Below, piece after piece: positions 1-13,372 of a DNA stretch of 64,000 bases. Numbering within the stretch: position 1 is the stretch's first letter; the number at the start of each line of letters is the position of its first letter. The notes beneath the pieces were generated by a model. The model ran no database searches, was not told the DNA's origin, and worked only from the letters and a program-made list of their open reading frames with translations. The DNA is from Apostichopus japonicus (Eukaryota; Echinodermata; Holothuroidea; Aspidochirotida; Stichopodidae), in NCBI RefSeq assembly GCF_037975245.1, contig NC_092574.1, forward strand, positions 8,058,213 through 8,122,212, in the 5' to 3' direction. Made by a program: the position numbers and the translations under genes.

Positions 1-1154
1 CAAATTTCTCAACTATTTCCTCAACTGAAATTTTATCTGCGTAAACGGGTTCTTAACTAGATGTTAAAAAAACTGACAAGATCGGATTCTAGACTTTTTC
101 GGCGGGTAGAGTGTTGAATGAAACGGCACGCGATAGAAATGACAGCCTAAATTAGAAGACTAGGTCACCTAATTTAGCCATATTCTTGCTACGTTCATTT
201 CAATAGTTATTCCTGTCTGGACTCTTAAACTCGTCCAGCAAGCTTATGGATTTGAAATATGGGTGTTTTTAAAAAAGATAACTTGGCCAAAAAAAAGTGT
301 AGGCCTGGGCCTACAGTGCTACATACTGGCTACGCCCCTGATCACGGATATCATATTATCAGCAGATTTTGTTTCCTGTTTGAATTCTTTTACATGTTCT
401 TTTACATACTATATCAGAAAGACAAACATAGTGCTCTTTTACAATTTTCCAGTAGGATGATTCTTGTTTATTGTCCAATGTCTGGACTTTAATACATTTG
501 ACGAACTTAACTGATGGACAATATAAACTTTCATATTTTGTAATATAGCCATGATATGCAGTGGCCTAAAAACAAATATCGTTATCGTTAGCAGTGTAAT
601 AATTATTTAAAGGAAGTGCGTATCACGTACGATTGCTATAGCTTAGCTTCATAACATGCTGTTCGTGCACAACTTAGGACGAATCATAGAAAGGATGAGA
701 ACGAACGTTGTCGACGTTGTTGTGCATACGGTTCGTGACATTCCATAGAGTGCGGTTAGGTAGGCAATATGTATTTTATTACGCAGTGGCCAACTGTAGT
801 CTTGTAATAGGCTATAGGCTAAATTTAGCTAATTGCATCTGCCAAACTAAGTTAGTAGTTGAATCAGTAGGCGTGAATGTTACTACGATTATAACCGAGT
901 TAACGGAGCTGACGAGTATTCAAGATCAAAAGAGCACTGACAAAATACCATGCTAAAAAAACAAGTTTAAAAAAAAAAATCGACACTGAAAGGGGGGGAG
1001 CGGTCGCTCCCCCTGCTCCCCCCCTGGCTACGTCCCTGGTACCATGCATGGAGGGTCATGTGATGTGTTCCAGGGTGGTACTAATATATTACTATCCCCA
1101 TAACGCATGATGATTTCACCCAGATTTTCATTACACGAAACCTCCAAATATACA

Positions 1155-1290
1155 ATTACAGATGTAAGTTATATGGTCCAGGAAGTGCCATTTCCTGCGA
1201 TCTAGGAGGCCTTATTGACCAAAATTTTTTGTACGCTCTGCGCCAACCGATGGTGGCGCTCCGCTCAGATAGTGTGGCGAACAATTACAG
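1155..1290 (-). mobile_element. Fragment of the hAT-like MITE family seen at 41433-41736
   Basis: The core of this stretch (GGAAGTGCCATTTCC, then a GATGGCGCT box and AGATAGT) matches the reverse complement of about 41505-41610 over roughly 95 bases, at about three quarters identity by eye. Termini are not clear, so this is probably an eroded copy. Confidence 0.5.
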
Positions 1291-2914
1291 AACAAAATCA
1301 CATCCACCTTGCAGTATTTCTTTGGCATATGGTCACAGTTCTTTCCAGTCTGAAGAGTAAGATTCTAACATAGGTTCGCCTAGGTCATAACAAAGCCTAC
1401 AATAATTCAGTTTATTAATATATCCACTAGAATTGAAGAAATATTCAAACACATTCTCCATTTGCAACATATTCCCAACAATGTACAAGTAAGTGTGGCA
1501 AAAGTGTATAGGGCCTTAGCAGTAAAGCAGGCTAAAGGCGTAGCCAGTAATCTGAGTCTTGAGGTAGGCTAGGCCAAAGCCTATAGCCAGGTATGTTCTG
1601 GATAGTAACTTTAATTACAGGCAATTTGCATAAATTTACTCAACTATGATTTAAAGGCCTAATGATATTCACTTACCATGTTTGGACATTGAAGCTTTGT
1701 AGGCAATACAACACACTGAAGCCACTACTCGTGATAACATCTCATCTATGACAATATGTGACTGAATGTAGATATGCATCAACAGTGTTTGCACTCTCAC
1801 TTCATAAGGTGGGATCTGTTATCCTGCATAATCTACTACTCACTTTGCAACATTAACATTTAACTGAAAACTGCATGCATAGACTAATATGGAAATATTA
1901 CACAAAAGTAGGTGTGTGGAAAGGGGGAGTGGGGTGGAAGGTGGAGGGAGGGTTGCTTCTTCACTGCATTTTCCTGGGACAACTGACACTATCTGAGTAG
2001 AGCACTAAAATAATACAAGCAAGAAAATGTTTGCCATATGCTTCTCTGTTACCGGAAATGACACTTTCCAGACATTAAAAGTTGCATAAAGCACTCCACT
2101 TGCTTATAAGAGGCGAGAAAATGTTTCAAAGTTGGTTCTTATAAGTCAGGAGTATAGTACTTACTACTCTGATCTGGTCACCATAACATGTCTCTCTTGT
2201 GAAAAGTACACCTACTCTTTCGGAAAATGGATAAAATCAAATTCCGTTTTCAAAGTCGAATGGACAATGTATGTATGACGACTTATAAATGATCTGGCTC
2301 TTTGCCTCACTTTTCTCAAGGCTTCACCGCTTCAACACACGATTTATTATGTCCCATTGAGATACTTTTCTTGACTCACAGGCAAAATGTTTATCGATCC
2401 TTCCATACAGAATCTCATATAATCTTATACAGCAATTTTTTTTATTCTCGTATATTCTCCTATAGGCAAATATGGAGAATAGATGAGCAATACAGTGTGT
2501 CAGTTGTGGGAAGCATGTCCTCTACCTTGCACACCATGTAGCCAGGCAACACCAGGTGAAGGACAAAGGCCAAAGATTGCAGCTTAAGTACTAGTGAGGA
2601 CAAATGTAAGTAGCAAATTTTTTTATGAAAAGTATCATATTCACACAATGTAAGAAGTAAAGTTCTAATATTTTGACAAGTAAAATTACTGCCTTTTTTA
2701 TTAAGGAAACTCACATTCTTCTTCCAATTTGAATGACAGCATCTAGCTCTATCCTTTTCTGCTCAATCAGCATGCAATTTTGTAGTAGCATCCTGTACTT
2801 GTGCCCTTAATCAAAAGTACTTTCATTGCAAGGTACTTTCAGATATAACCCTTCACGGTTCAAAAGGTCTCCTGTTAGAAATAACCCTTCACAGTTCACA
2901 AGGTCTCACCTGTT

Positions 2915-3080
2915 AGATCTAAAGATGCAGCACTTTAAGTGGCTAGACCATGTTTCATATTGTGTGATGTGATTCCAGTCAGTCAGTAACTCTATTCCAG
3001 CTAGATCTGAAGATGTTGTAAGTGGCTAGACCATGTTTTGTGTTGTGTGATGTTACTCCAGTCAGTCAGTAACTTTATTC
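2915..3080. repeat. Two-copy tandem duplication, period about 87 bp
   Basis: AGATCT(A/G)AAGATG..GTGGCTAGACCATGTTT..CCAGTCAGTCAGTAACT occurs twice, starting near 2915 and 3003. Just upstream, a shorter motif (AACCCTTCAC(G/A)GTTCA) is also doubled. No coding frame runs through it. Confidence 0.7.
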
Positions 3081-3536
3081 AGCAGTGGATAACTTTGATT
3101 TGTCCAGTGGAAAATCCTGGAAAAGTAAAGAAATTTCAGTTTCAACCCTGATAGTTATTGAAATCTTCGATAGCCAAGTACTGTAACAAATTTGTGTTGA
3201 TATAACACTAATAGTATGAAATGTTATAAAAAGGTGAAGCTAATATGTACAATCAAACCAGGTTTTGAGATTGAAGACTTTTATTAACTTGGAGATAGTG
3301 AGCTTGGTGTCTTGATAGCACATGCAATAAAAATACTATTTTTGTGTCATAATATTTACTCACAGTACTTTTGTTAAATTTTGAAAGTAAATATTTTATC
3401 AAAATGCCACACTTTTGGACCCATAATGTATTGAATAACCCATCATGTAAGTTTCTAAGATAGTAACCATGTTTTAATTTATTTGTATCTTCACAGAGGG
3501 GCAATCCTATACTGTACAGTAGTTACGCAGATTTTG

Positions 3537-3609
3537 ATGGCGACTAGAGTAAAGAATTTAAGTGATGACACACTGGAAGGAAAACCTGCAAAGATAGAAA
3601 TAGATGGAA
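3537..3609 (+). other. Exon-like segment with an ATG (unassigned)
   Basis: ATG GCG ACT AGA... stays open for 24 codons (lysine- and aspartate-rich) and then meets GATGGAA|GTATGT, a good splice donor, leaving phase 1. I could not find a following exon in matching phase: the next good acceptor (5803) gives an immediate stop in that phase. It may be the first coding exon of an unrecognised gene, or chance. Confidence 0.2.
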
Positions 3610-5803
3610 GTATGTTGAAATAAAGTATTCAGAGAATGAATTGTGACTTGAATATATGGCATATTGCAGTGATTTTTTGATGGACATGAGAGTTTGCAGC
3701 TAATCAATTCATTTTGCTGCCATCTTAAAGTGTTTAAATGATTACCTGCTTAAATATTGATATCGTACAACATGGTGAATACCAAATCAAATTCATCAGT
3801 GGCGCTATTATTCCTTGGTTAAATATTTTGTAAAGAGTGTGATGTATGTTGACATAATTTTCAAATTCATCCTCAAAGCATATAACATTGTTGAACTGAT
3901 GTGTTTCAAATAGACATAAAATAGCAATGAAAAATGAACTAATTGACATGATTATAGCAAAGTATGGTCTGTGAAGGGGTGTGTCTCTTGTCTCAGGACT
4001 GATAGATAGGGACCTACAGTAGGTAGACTCACAGATGGCTGGAGCAGTTAAGGATTAACTTACAAACAGTTCCAGTCTGAGACAATGAGTATGGTTTATT
4101 ATCCTTGGTCAGATTGTAGGAATGAATGTCTCTGATATGGGTAGTCAGTCTGTCATTGTGCAAGCCAAGGATGAACCTTGCCATATCAGAGGCTGTAGAA
4201 TGTTTGCATTTTGACAAGAGTGTCATGTTCATCAGAAGTTACCTAGCCTTTTGGCCATATATTGTATGTCCAGTTAGACTTTGGCAGAAAGCTCATTTGT
4301 GGCATGATGAAAGTGGCCTTCCAGAAATTGGTGAAGTAGTAGGGGTTAGAAAGGGATTTTCATGACATCTGTAAAAGGGCAGACTGTGTCCTATGAATAG
4401 TTGATTTATGTCTGCTATGAATAGAAATGATGTGTGTTTTGTGAGTCTCAAAAATTCAGGTTATGGAGAAATGACAGACCAAGTTCAGCATTCTCTTATT
4501 AATGATAGCCTATATAAATGTCAGGTACGCCTAAGCAGTTCTCACTGGTCAGAGGTTGAGCACCGGTGCATGAGTTGATGATAATTTTGGTTTGTAACCT
4601 AAAATATCCCCATCATCAACTCTCAGGCTGAATTTACTTATGTTCTTGTTTGATGATTTGTACATCTTTGGTTGTGGCTATGTGCATGCAGGCATTTCTG
4701 ATTATATTTTCATACAGACTATATGTGTGAGCTAACATTGGCTATGCTTGTCCAGTCAGGCTGTGAATCGGAATTCCTGTTCATGGGTCAATTATACTAT
4801 CTTTCACTTGCATCATTTCAGGAAAGCGGGAATTGTTGCTTGCAGTGCTGAACTGTTTTTATCCAAGCTTACAGTGGCTTGCTTTTCTTATTCATTAATG
4901 TTGAATGTGTTTCTCTAATTTTTTATTTTTTGTGGTTGTAATTTCATGATTTTCCTGTAATTTTTAATTCTGTTTTCTTTCCTTTTTAGCTGTCATTTCC
5001 TTGCCCAACATGCTGTTACATTGGAAAAGCACTTCTATATATGGTTCATCATTGTTTATACAACTGCAATCATGGCAATCTGATGTTTTACAAATATCTA
5101 AGTAAAATCACAACTTCAGTAGCAGTATCTCCAGGCCAGCCAATTTGAAGAAGTTCAGATTTTCCATTTAAAAATTCATAAAATATAATATTGACCCATG
5201 TGACCTAATTAATATGATCTGAGCAACCAATAGTGAGGCATATAGCAGGGCTCTAGCCAGGTTCACTTGTCCAAAATCAAGTCCAAGTCAACATGTCCTG
5301 AGTCCAAGCCATGTCAGAATCAGAGTGAAGGCCGGGACAAGAATATCAGAGTCGAGAATCCAGTTGAAACATAATTTTGATTTTTGTTGCTCACACCAAC
5401 TTGGCTGGCCTGGATGTATTGCCATTGGTAACGTTGTTTGTGATTGTACTTAAATATTTGCAAATATTGGATTGCCATTATGTAATCGATAAGGCATGAT
5501 AAGTACAGTATGGACAGTTTGTCAACTGCTTGGACAATTAGGATTCAAAGACATTTTAAAACTCTTGGCATAGTAGTGTTAATGAAGCAGTCTATGAGTC
5601 ATGTTTTACAAGTTTTCCCTGTCATATTGTATGGGAGGGGGCAGAAGAGAGTAAAGGAGGCTATTGGGGAATGGTGGGTACGGGTGTGGAGAAGGGGTAG
5701 GGAGAGATTAAACTTTGGAACAGGATGACTCCCAGAAAAGTTGTCCATAGCTATTTAAAACTATGAATGCATCATTATAACCTCAAACCTTGTTTATTTT
5801 CAG

Positions 5804-5892
5804 TGTGATAATCACCATGCAAAGCTCAAAGATCATCATTCAAGGGACTCGAGCGAAGAGACCAGCAAGAAAGTTAAAATCCTAGATTAGAG
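5804..5892 (+). other. Exon-like segment ending in a stop (unassigned)
   Basis: A TTTATTTTCAG acceptor precedes 5804, and an AG|GTGAGA donor follows 5892. The phase-0 frame reads a polar, histidine- and lysine-rich peptide of 28 residues and ends with TAG at 5888-5890. A second frame is also open until a TAG at 5882. It could be a 3' coding exon followed by a UTR intron, or a decayed exon. Confidence 0.2.
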
Positions 5893-6832
5893 GTGAGAGG
5901 TTTGATCAGACATAGTGAAGTCTGCATGTTTTTGTGTGATTATGTGTGTGTGTATGTCTTATAATGGAATCTTGGATTATGTAGTTAAATGAGCCAATAT
6001 GCCATGTTATGTTGGATTGTTGGTACTCGTACCATAAATTAATTATGAATTAAGTTTTCAATATATACACAACTATAAAGTAGGTAAAATTTCATCAAGC
6101 ATGGAATGTGCTGCTGTACAACATAAATTGACCTTAACAAAATTTGAAAACTTTATTATAACTCAAACATAAAATGTTAAAACAAATTTTATGGACCAAT
6201 ACAAGATTTCTACATGCCAATAATTGGGGGAATGTTTTGTTACATTTCATAAAGTTGTATTTGTGTTGTGTGGATCATTCCATTCTAATGCCAATTACTA
6301 ATTAGTCCAAAAACATAACATTGACTGTTACATTTAATAATTGTGGTGTTTACCAAATTTTCTTGGTTGATTACTGTAGGTGTTAACATGAACCAGTGAG
6401 AAATTATCATATTGGAGAATATTTTACCATTTTGTTAAATTTGCTAAACTAGAATGTTAATTCCTGTATGGCTATAACATTATTTTATTTTTCCATTTGG
6501 ATTGAACTCATGTAAATATGATTATTATCATTACTTTATCAACAATGCAGATTTGAACAATTTGCACTTTTTAGTAAAAGTTAATTAATAACAACTTTTG
6601 TGGCTAATAGCTCATTTTTGGCAAGGAAGTCATTTCTATTGGTGGTTGATCATATGCAAACTCAACCCTTACTAATTTAATTATGTGATTTAATTGTTGA
6701 TAAACAATGAAAAGTTCACACTATAAACTATCATTTCATGCGAAATAATGATCAGTAGTGCAAAGCAAGCCATGATATTTCTACTGGTCTAGGTTGTCAT
6801 TACATATTTTTCTTATATATAGACAAAATGAT

Positions 6833-6894
6833 TGATGCCAAAGATATAAACACAGTAGTTATGATGCTGAAGAAGGAGAAAACACCATACATCA
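6833..6894 (+). other. Exon-like segment (unassigned)
   Basis: A TTATATATAG acceptor, an ATG two codons in, then about 19 open codons (MIDAKDIN... with a lysine-rich end) run to CATCA|GTGAGT. Phase does not join it to the segment at 5804. Product unknown. Confidence 0.2.
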
Positions 6895-9800
6895 GTGAGT
6901 TGTATTGTCTTGAAACAATTGATTGGCTCCTTGTTAATTACTTCCCATACTGGAGGCAACTAAAACCTATGCAATCAAGTTGGTGTCTGGGTGTGTACAG
7001 TATGTGACAATGAGCTTGTGAACAAAATATCTCTACAAAATGCATACTAGAGTGACACCATACTTTGTTAATAAGTTGGGAAGTTGGTGATCCCTATTGT
7101 TTTGGTGCACAACTTATGAATATTAGTGATTGGGCTTGGTCTACTGAGGCCTATAACAAATAGCTTCGGCCATGTTAGTTTGCGTTTCCAATTTTTAGTG
7201 CTAATCTAATGGTATCTCAGTATCTGCCTTCTACTTTAATCTTGTCCAAATAAACATCTATAACATGAGAAGGTGTGATAGGGAAGGGGGTGGATTGGAT
7301 AACATGGGAGGGAGGAGGGAAGGTAATAAAGGGTGGACCATTGCACTTTTCCCCAAAACCTTCAGTTTTGTTTCTCTGATTCACTTTATGCAGATACCAT
7401 AATTTCAGAGCTAAACACATGGCTAAATCTGGGAAATAAGCTATGGACACCCCTCCCCTCATACCCCTGCCCCTTATTCAGACATCAAGGCTCTATGCAG
7501 CTATTTGTGTGATCCAAAGAAAATATCATGCTTTGTGCGCCACTGATGTACTTGTCAAGTGAGAAGATGCAAATTTGGCCAACCCACTTTCCAAACCCAC
7601 TGCTGATGCCGTCATGAGGTGATCCAAAAAACTTTCATTCATGAAACTACACAAAATCAATAAACATGAATTTTTCCTTAACAATTACCAGCAAGAGTCT
7701 CATCATGGATAGTACCATATTGACATTTAAGTCTAGCTAGTTTTCCTTGTTGAAAACAATTCTCCTCTCCTTATGACCCTCCCAATTTAGTAGGGCAGCT
7801 GAAAGGGCTGTCAGCTGGGGCAAGTCTCACCCAGCATGCCCAGGGCCACGAGGTGAGTGCCCATACAAAGATTACACAAGTGCATAAAATGCTCTTTTTC
7901 CTGTTGTGATCCTAATGAAGAAAATAAAATTTAAAAAAATTGAACCCCAAAATGACATGTTTGTTGGACAGTACGAATGCATTTATTCCATTATATTTTA
8001 GTAACTAAACTGATTGAAAAAGAACAATTATGCTCTCTGCGTGCAAATTATTATTTTGGTTTTGTCTAAGGTTTACTCAGGCATGAGACTCTTCCGCGGA
8101 AACGCGGATTTCCGATTTTTTTTCTTTTCATTTTCGCATTTTTTCTCGTAATTCGCGTTTTTTTATTTTTTTTGGGGGGGGGGGGGATTTTTTGTTGTTG
8201 TTGCCGAACATGCTGGACTGTGAAGGGATGGAACACTGAATTTGACCAGTGGTGGAATCAAGTAGCACAGAGCAAGCAAAAAAGCCTTTTTTTGTTGCAA
8301 AAAAGCTAATGGATAAATTATACAAGCAGAAATTCCACACTTTTTTGGCGAGTTACGTGATGTGATAGATTCCTTCTAGAGTCCACCATTTTGCATCTAA
8401 GCCCTCCTTACCTGGCAAAAATTTTCTCAAGGGTAGGGGGACACCCCCTCCCCTTAAACCCCTCCCCCGGGACGGCAATCGATGAATTTCAGATTTTTTT
8501 TTCCCGGCTCAGTCTCATCCCTGTTTACTTCTAGCTAGGCTGACTCCTACTCGCTCCTGCTCAACTTGCTCACCACATGGTAGAGCAAAGAAATACCATC
8601 ATAAGTGCATACAATTCAGCCATTACATCTTAAAAATGAAAATAGTGTTATTGAACTAATATGTTACAAAATATCTTACTTATATATGATGAATATTAAT
8701 TATCCTTCCTGAGTGGATGAGATTGCAAGTCTCAGCTCGACACATGGTCCTTGTCATTGATGGAATGTGTACATGAGTACAGGTGATATTTGATATTAGA
8801 AAAGTAGGTTTGAAAAGTTTGGTTTGTCCTATTGCTGTTGTTTATCAGGTGCCTGGATGACTCTGATGAATTAGCTGAGAGTACAGTAGTGACCTTAGAG
8901 GGGAGCATTGGTTTAATTCCTTTAAGTTGCTGATGTGTTTACAAGTCTCAGCTCATCACCTGATTGGTTGTTGGCATTGATGGCATATGTTCATGAGTTG
9001 CCAAGGCCTGTGCCATTTAAGTAAATTGTTCATGTGGAACATTGTCCTTATTTACAACTTTTTATATCTAAACAATGAAATTAAAACTTCATTGTTACTT
9101 AAATCACATCAAATATATGCATGTTGATGACCCACATTTGACCTTCATCACTTCTCAGCAATAAAGTACCTGTCTGAACATATTATATTCCACTCTAAAT
9201 TTGCTGAACATGGCATTTTGTCACAGAGTTAATCCTAATATTTGAATATTCATAACAGCATCTGGCAATTTTTGAAAGTACACATTGGATAGATGTGAGG
9301 AGGCAAACTGTTAGGTATGTGGGAATTTGAAAGGATTTCTACTTGGGAGGCACACTGGTAGTGTGCAAACTGGTAGTGGGACAAAATGACCTGTTATCTT
9401 CTCAAACTGCCAAAATGTTGATGAATGAAAACATAGTATAGAAGCTTCTACTTCTTAAATGCATTTTCATATATTTTGATAATTACTTTCAAGAAAATGT
9501 AACAGTAACTTCAGTCCCATACAGAAACTAGAATTTCTTCACTCATTTACTGTGCAAAAAATGTTTATATATTCAAAGCTAATTGTTGAGTGCATATTCC
9601 AGTTGGTTCATGGTGAGTCACTCTAGAGATCACAATTTTGTTTTGAGGTACTGATCAAGTTAGGTCTATAAACAATTATCTCTACATTTGACAAATTTCA
9701 CCATGATGTCTTTGTTGGTATTTCAACAAAACTAACAAGTTAATTTTAAGCAAAGTTCTGCAAAAGTTTATTAGCTGCAAACCCTTACTTTAAACATACA

Positions 9801-10456
9801 GCCGGCTGTTAGCCAACAGGTACTGATAGAGTGCTGCAATATTTCTGTACCTTTAAAGTAGGGGGCTACCATAGACCATAAAATTTTCTAAACCAGCCCC
9901 TTACTATTAACCTCAAAATAACAAAATAAATTACTGAATGCAAATAAAAACTCCTATATTATAAGGGTAAATTTCCACTGACTCCAACCTGTTTTTCATC
10001 ATTTAACCAATAGCTCATTTGATTTTAAATGAATTTGGATTCTACACTTGTGCAAAAGGAAATATCATCTGCCATTAGATAATCACTAGTTATGGCTGGT
10101 ACTTATAGTGGCTATCTTTTGTGTGGAAGCTATAAATTATCAAAAGTTGCTGTGAGTCTTAACTACTCTGGATCATACCTTGCCACTTGGATTTGTTTTT
10201 AACAAATATTTATTTTGAGAGCAGCATGTCTCTGATACAAAATGGAAAAAAAAATCAAACAAACCATATTAAAGAATTCTTTCTTTAAACTTTCTACCTA
10301 TTATTAGATTAAACAGTAGTAATTATTTCTTAAGCAGCTACTTATGGGACATTTTCCAGTTTTGCTTCTGCTTTTAACTTACTGCTTTCAATGTCATTGC
10401 ATGTGTATTGTTTTTATGATTTTAAATGTTTTGTGTTATCTCTCTTTTTTATGTAG

Positions 10457-10542
10457 TTTCATAATAAGATCACCCTACACCAGGACTGCCTCCATCATTT
10501 ACAATCAGAGTGTGATAAGGAAGACTTTCAAGTGAGGCATTG
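10457..10542 (+). other. Exon-like segment (unassigned)
   Basis: Between a TTTTTTATGTAG acceptor and a TG|GTAAGATG donor, one frame is open for 28 codons, rich in His, Cys and Asp/Glu. It ends in phase 2. The nearby SET exon at 11331 needs phase 1, so a direct join is not possible. Product unknown. Confidence 0.25.
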
Positions 10543-11330
10543 GTAAGATGTAAAAAAAAAATCATTTAATGCCTTTTTAGGATATTCTGTATGATAGTGC
10601 ATCAAATTTAAGTGGGAAATGATCCACAGCTTAAATTATAAAACTAACACTAAAAATTTCAACTTGAACGTTGGTCAAATTGCTTTTTTCTGACATTGGA
10701 GTACAGTATGTTAAAGGTAGTCTGCATTGGCCCTAAATTTTGGCATGCTTAAATTGTTAGAAGTTTTCAAAAAGTACTGACCTTGAGGTCTTTAATTTCC
10801 AAACTGTTCTCATATTCTAAATGAACACACAAGATGACTAAATGTCCCAGTGAGGTAAATTGATTTAGTTCCAATATGGAAAGTACCACCATTTACTGTT
10901 GCTCAATGGAATACTATTATGAATACAAAGCAATTTTTCTTCCTGCCACTGGCATTGGGGTGGGGTGGGGGGATGAGGGGGTCATGCCCAGTGTCTCTCT
11001 CATTTTGTTTTGTCCTTTTTGTATGTGGGGTGATGGGGGGTGTTCATTTAGAAGAGTTGGTCTTGATAACATTACTGTTTCATTATAATGGTTGTACAGA
11101 TGGAGGGATGGGGGTGAGCAGAAAGAAGGGAGATTATTTAAGAACAAAGTCACTTGTAGAACACCAACTGTGTATGGCCTTCTGTGATTGTTCCCAATCC
11201 GATATGGAACGCGGGAAGTGAGGCTGTCCAAGATTGAAGACTTTGGACACAACATCAAAGAACTCTTCTATTTTCTTTCCCTGTATCAGAAAATCTTTTT
11301 CAATCCATTCCTTTTTTGACATCTTGACAG

Positions 11331-11490
11331 GAAGAGGAGTGTTTGCAACAAAGGAAATCAGGCAAGGTGATTTCTAGCTAGACTATAGAGGAGAAATAAT
11401 TTCTCCTGAGGAGGCATCCAAAATAGCTAGAACCAAGGAAGATGGCAACACCTTCTTGTACTTTTATGAGAATGGTGGAATTATAGAATG
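11331..11490 (+). pseudogene. SET-domain exon (KMT5A-like), copy 1, with in-frame TAG
   Basis: This is the first half of a SET lysine methyltransferase domain. Between a TTGACAG acceptor and an ATG|GTAAG donor the frame reads GRGVFATKEIRQGDF, stop, LDYRGEIIS, and ends GGIIE before a split Cys codon. In the family GRGVFA is the SAM-binding start of SET, and YRGE(L/I)IS is the next strand. The TAG sits where the family has a hydrophobic residue. Joined to the exon at 12244 the phase is correct (TG|T gives Cys, then IDAT). Copy 2 has the same TAG, so the gene was probably already dead before it duplicated. Exons upstream of SET were not found. Confidence 0.8.
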
Positions 11491-12243
11491 GTAAGTTAAA
11501 ATGTTTGCTTCCCATATTATGGTCTGTAAATGTTTATTTTTCTTTGACTATTCACAACATTAAGGATAACAATTTAAACTTTGAAATGCATATTTTGTTC
11601 TATAAATATTCACAAAATGGAGGGTTCAAATGTCACACTACTTGCTAATTTGTGAGTAGGATTTTATTATTACCAGGAGAAAATGAAAGGCACTACTATT
11701 TTTCATGGCGTAGCCTAAATTCCCTGAGAATATTTGCTGCATATTTCTACAAATAAAACCTAGTCTACTTTCCAAAGATTTGTCTGATGGAGCGAGATAT
11801 CACCTTTGAATTACACTGATTTTTCACCAGAAGTGGACTTGAAGCAAACGAGGGTGATGTCAGACTTACGCACTGACAACAAAGGTTTTTTTTTTACCTT
11901 TCACAAACTACTGTATGTTTGCACCTTGGAATGAATAACTTGCAAATCAGGAATCATACTTGATGCTTGGGGTTGACTTTTGTGTGAAAAGAGACAACTT
12001 CAAATGTACATCAAAACATATGACTTGAAGATCAAATTCCTCCAGAATGTTACATTCATTTTCCTATTTAACCTGTCAAAAATTCATTTTGGCTTGTACT
12101 ATCATATACAATGGGTGATCTGTCTATGTAGCTCTCTATACAGTGTGTCAACTTTTAAAGTTGTTCAGTCCTGCTCCTTTGGTTTCATAGTCATTCTGAA
12201 TTGTTTTTATAATCCACTTAAACTTTCAATTTGTTGCCCTCAG

Positions 12244-12436
12244 TATTGATGCTACAGACACAGCCTGTGTTGCAAAGATGGTAAAAGATGAGATTGGCAG
12301 GGAGGCCAATTCTGTTTTGAAGAAACAAATACTTCAAGGAAGAGTCTGTCTCTGTTTGTTTGCCCTAAAAGACATAAAACATGGTCAAGAACTTCGGTAC
12401 AACTATGGGCAAACAGATTTACCGTGGTGAAAGAAG
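12244..12436 (+). pseudogene. SET-domain exon (KMT5A-like), copy 1, C-terminal half
   Basis: It follows a TTGCCCTCAG acceptor and ends at AAG|GTAAG. The frame begins at the split Cys and reads IDATD, then a VKDEIGREANSV segment where classical SET domains have an NHS motif. It ends CLFALKDIKHGQELRYNYG and DLPW, the SET C-terminal lobe with the catalytic-site tyrosine region. The codon after W is TGA (12428-12430); copy 2 has AGA there and continues. The VND/VKD form in place of NHS is what I recall from the expanded KMT5A-like group of fish and marine invertebrates. Methylation activity is not expected because of the two stops. Confidence 0.8.
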
Positions 12437-13336
12437 GTAAGAAAGAAATTGCAAGGCATGAGTAAATATTTACTTCATAGTTAAACTTTAATAGGGTATG
12501 GAGAAACATGTTTTATTCCAGTATACCCAGTATACAAGATAAATTCCAGTATACCCAGTATCTGAAGGAGATCGTTCACTGAATACCACCTGGCTGAGGA
12601 TTCTGTCCGTTACAAAAATCGTGGACATTCCTCCAAACAGCATGAATCTTTATTCATATAAGAGATGCGGGATTTGTACAAAATTGCTATGCCATGATGA
12701 TCAGTTTCTTACAGAACAAATCATGAGGGTGGGATGCAGGACATACATGAATGTATGAAGGAGTGAACCCTTCTGGCTATCTGCTTAGCTGCTTCACTTT
12801 ACTTTGGCAAATCTGCCTTAAAACATCGAAAAGACCGTTTAGCTCAGAACGATAAGATAACTATTGAGAAATGTACAAGACCCTAGGAATGAATATAAAC
12901 ATCAAGTATGGGAGGGGGTGGCACTCTGAGCAAAGATGTGTTCAGCTTTGTGTAAAGAAGGAAGATGTACTCTAGTGCTGTGCCGTTAAAACGTGTAAAC
13001 GAACGAAACATCGTTTAAACGTTTAATAAAACCTGATGAACGTTTAAACGAAACTATGATATCAACTGACAATTAAATTATTGGCAAAAATCGCGTATCA
13101 ATTCCCGTGTTTATTTTGTCTACTATGCGAAATAACAACACAACTTACGATCAGTCGAATCATAAACCGCTAACGTAATCCTACTATTGTCCCCCCCCCG
13201 ATGTATCCGGCGATATGAATGGCTTGTATGCACTACATTTCTGATGTATAAATAACAGATTACTCGGCGCTAATAGATTTTCTACCGGCTTTAAAGGCAA
13301 GCACACTGCTTGCTCTAAGCTTTTTGTAAAACTTAT

Positions 13337-13372
13337 ATCTGTTAGCGCCAATTAATCGGCGCTAACAGATTT
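13337..13372. repeat. Palindrome CTGTTAGCGCC / GGCGCTAACAG
   Basis: A perfect 11-bp inverted repeat with an 8-base spacer lies inside the hAT-like element. Related half-sites (GGCGCTAATAGATTTT near 13266; CTATTAGCGC near 13951) lie on both sides. Confidence 0.7.

Larger units (their letters stand above)
1..3536. other. AT-rich region without a recognised gene
   Basis: No open frame here has recognisable protein similarity or a convincing exon structure. The segment holds ends of hAT-like elements (GGCTACGCCCCTG ending at 340; GGCTACGTCCCTGG near 1025-1039), a G/C-rich stretch at 990-1025, purine-rich runs around 1920-1960, and a short tandem duplication near 2915-3075. The listed frames of 62-84 codons are what AT-rich noncoding DNA gives by chance. 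Confidence 0.6.
3610..10456. other. AT-rich noncoding region
   Basis: Apart from the short exon-like segments at 5804 and 6833, I see no gene in these 6.8 kb. It contains G and T homopolymers (about 8155-8190), pyrimidine/purine-rich stretches near 5635-5710 and 7250-7330, and a loose duplication of an AAGTCTCAGCTC motif near 8728 and 8943. No tRNA or rRNA was recognised. Confidence 0.5.
10780..12510 (+). repeat. Segmental duplication, copy 1 (SET exons and flanks)
   Basis: This block recurs at about 15235-16320 and 23390-23890. Shared landmarks include the flank beginning TTCTCATATT, the G-rich run, GGTTGTACAGATGGAGGGATG, both SET exons, and the intron block CCTCCAGAATGTTACATTCATTTTCC. Copy 1 is continuous; copy 2 is split by a DIRS element. 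Confidence 0.85.

Noticed and set aside
10917-11258. 113-codon minus-strand frame
   Set aside because: It runs through G-rich sequence opposite the duplication flank; copy 2 does not keep it over the full length and no domain is seen.
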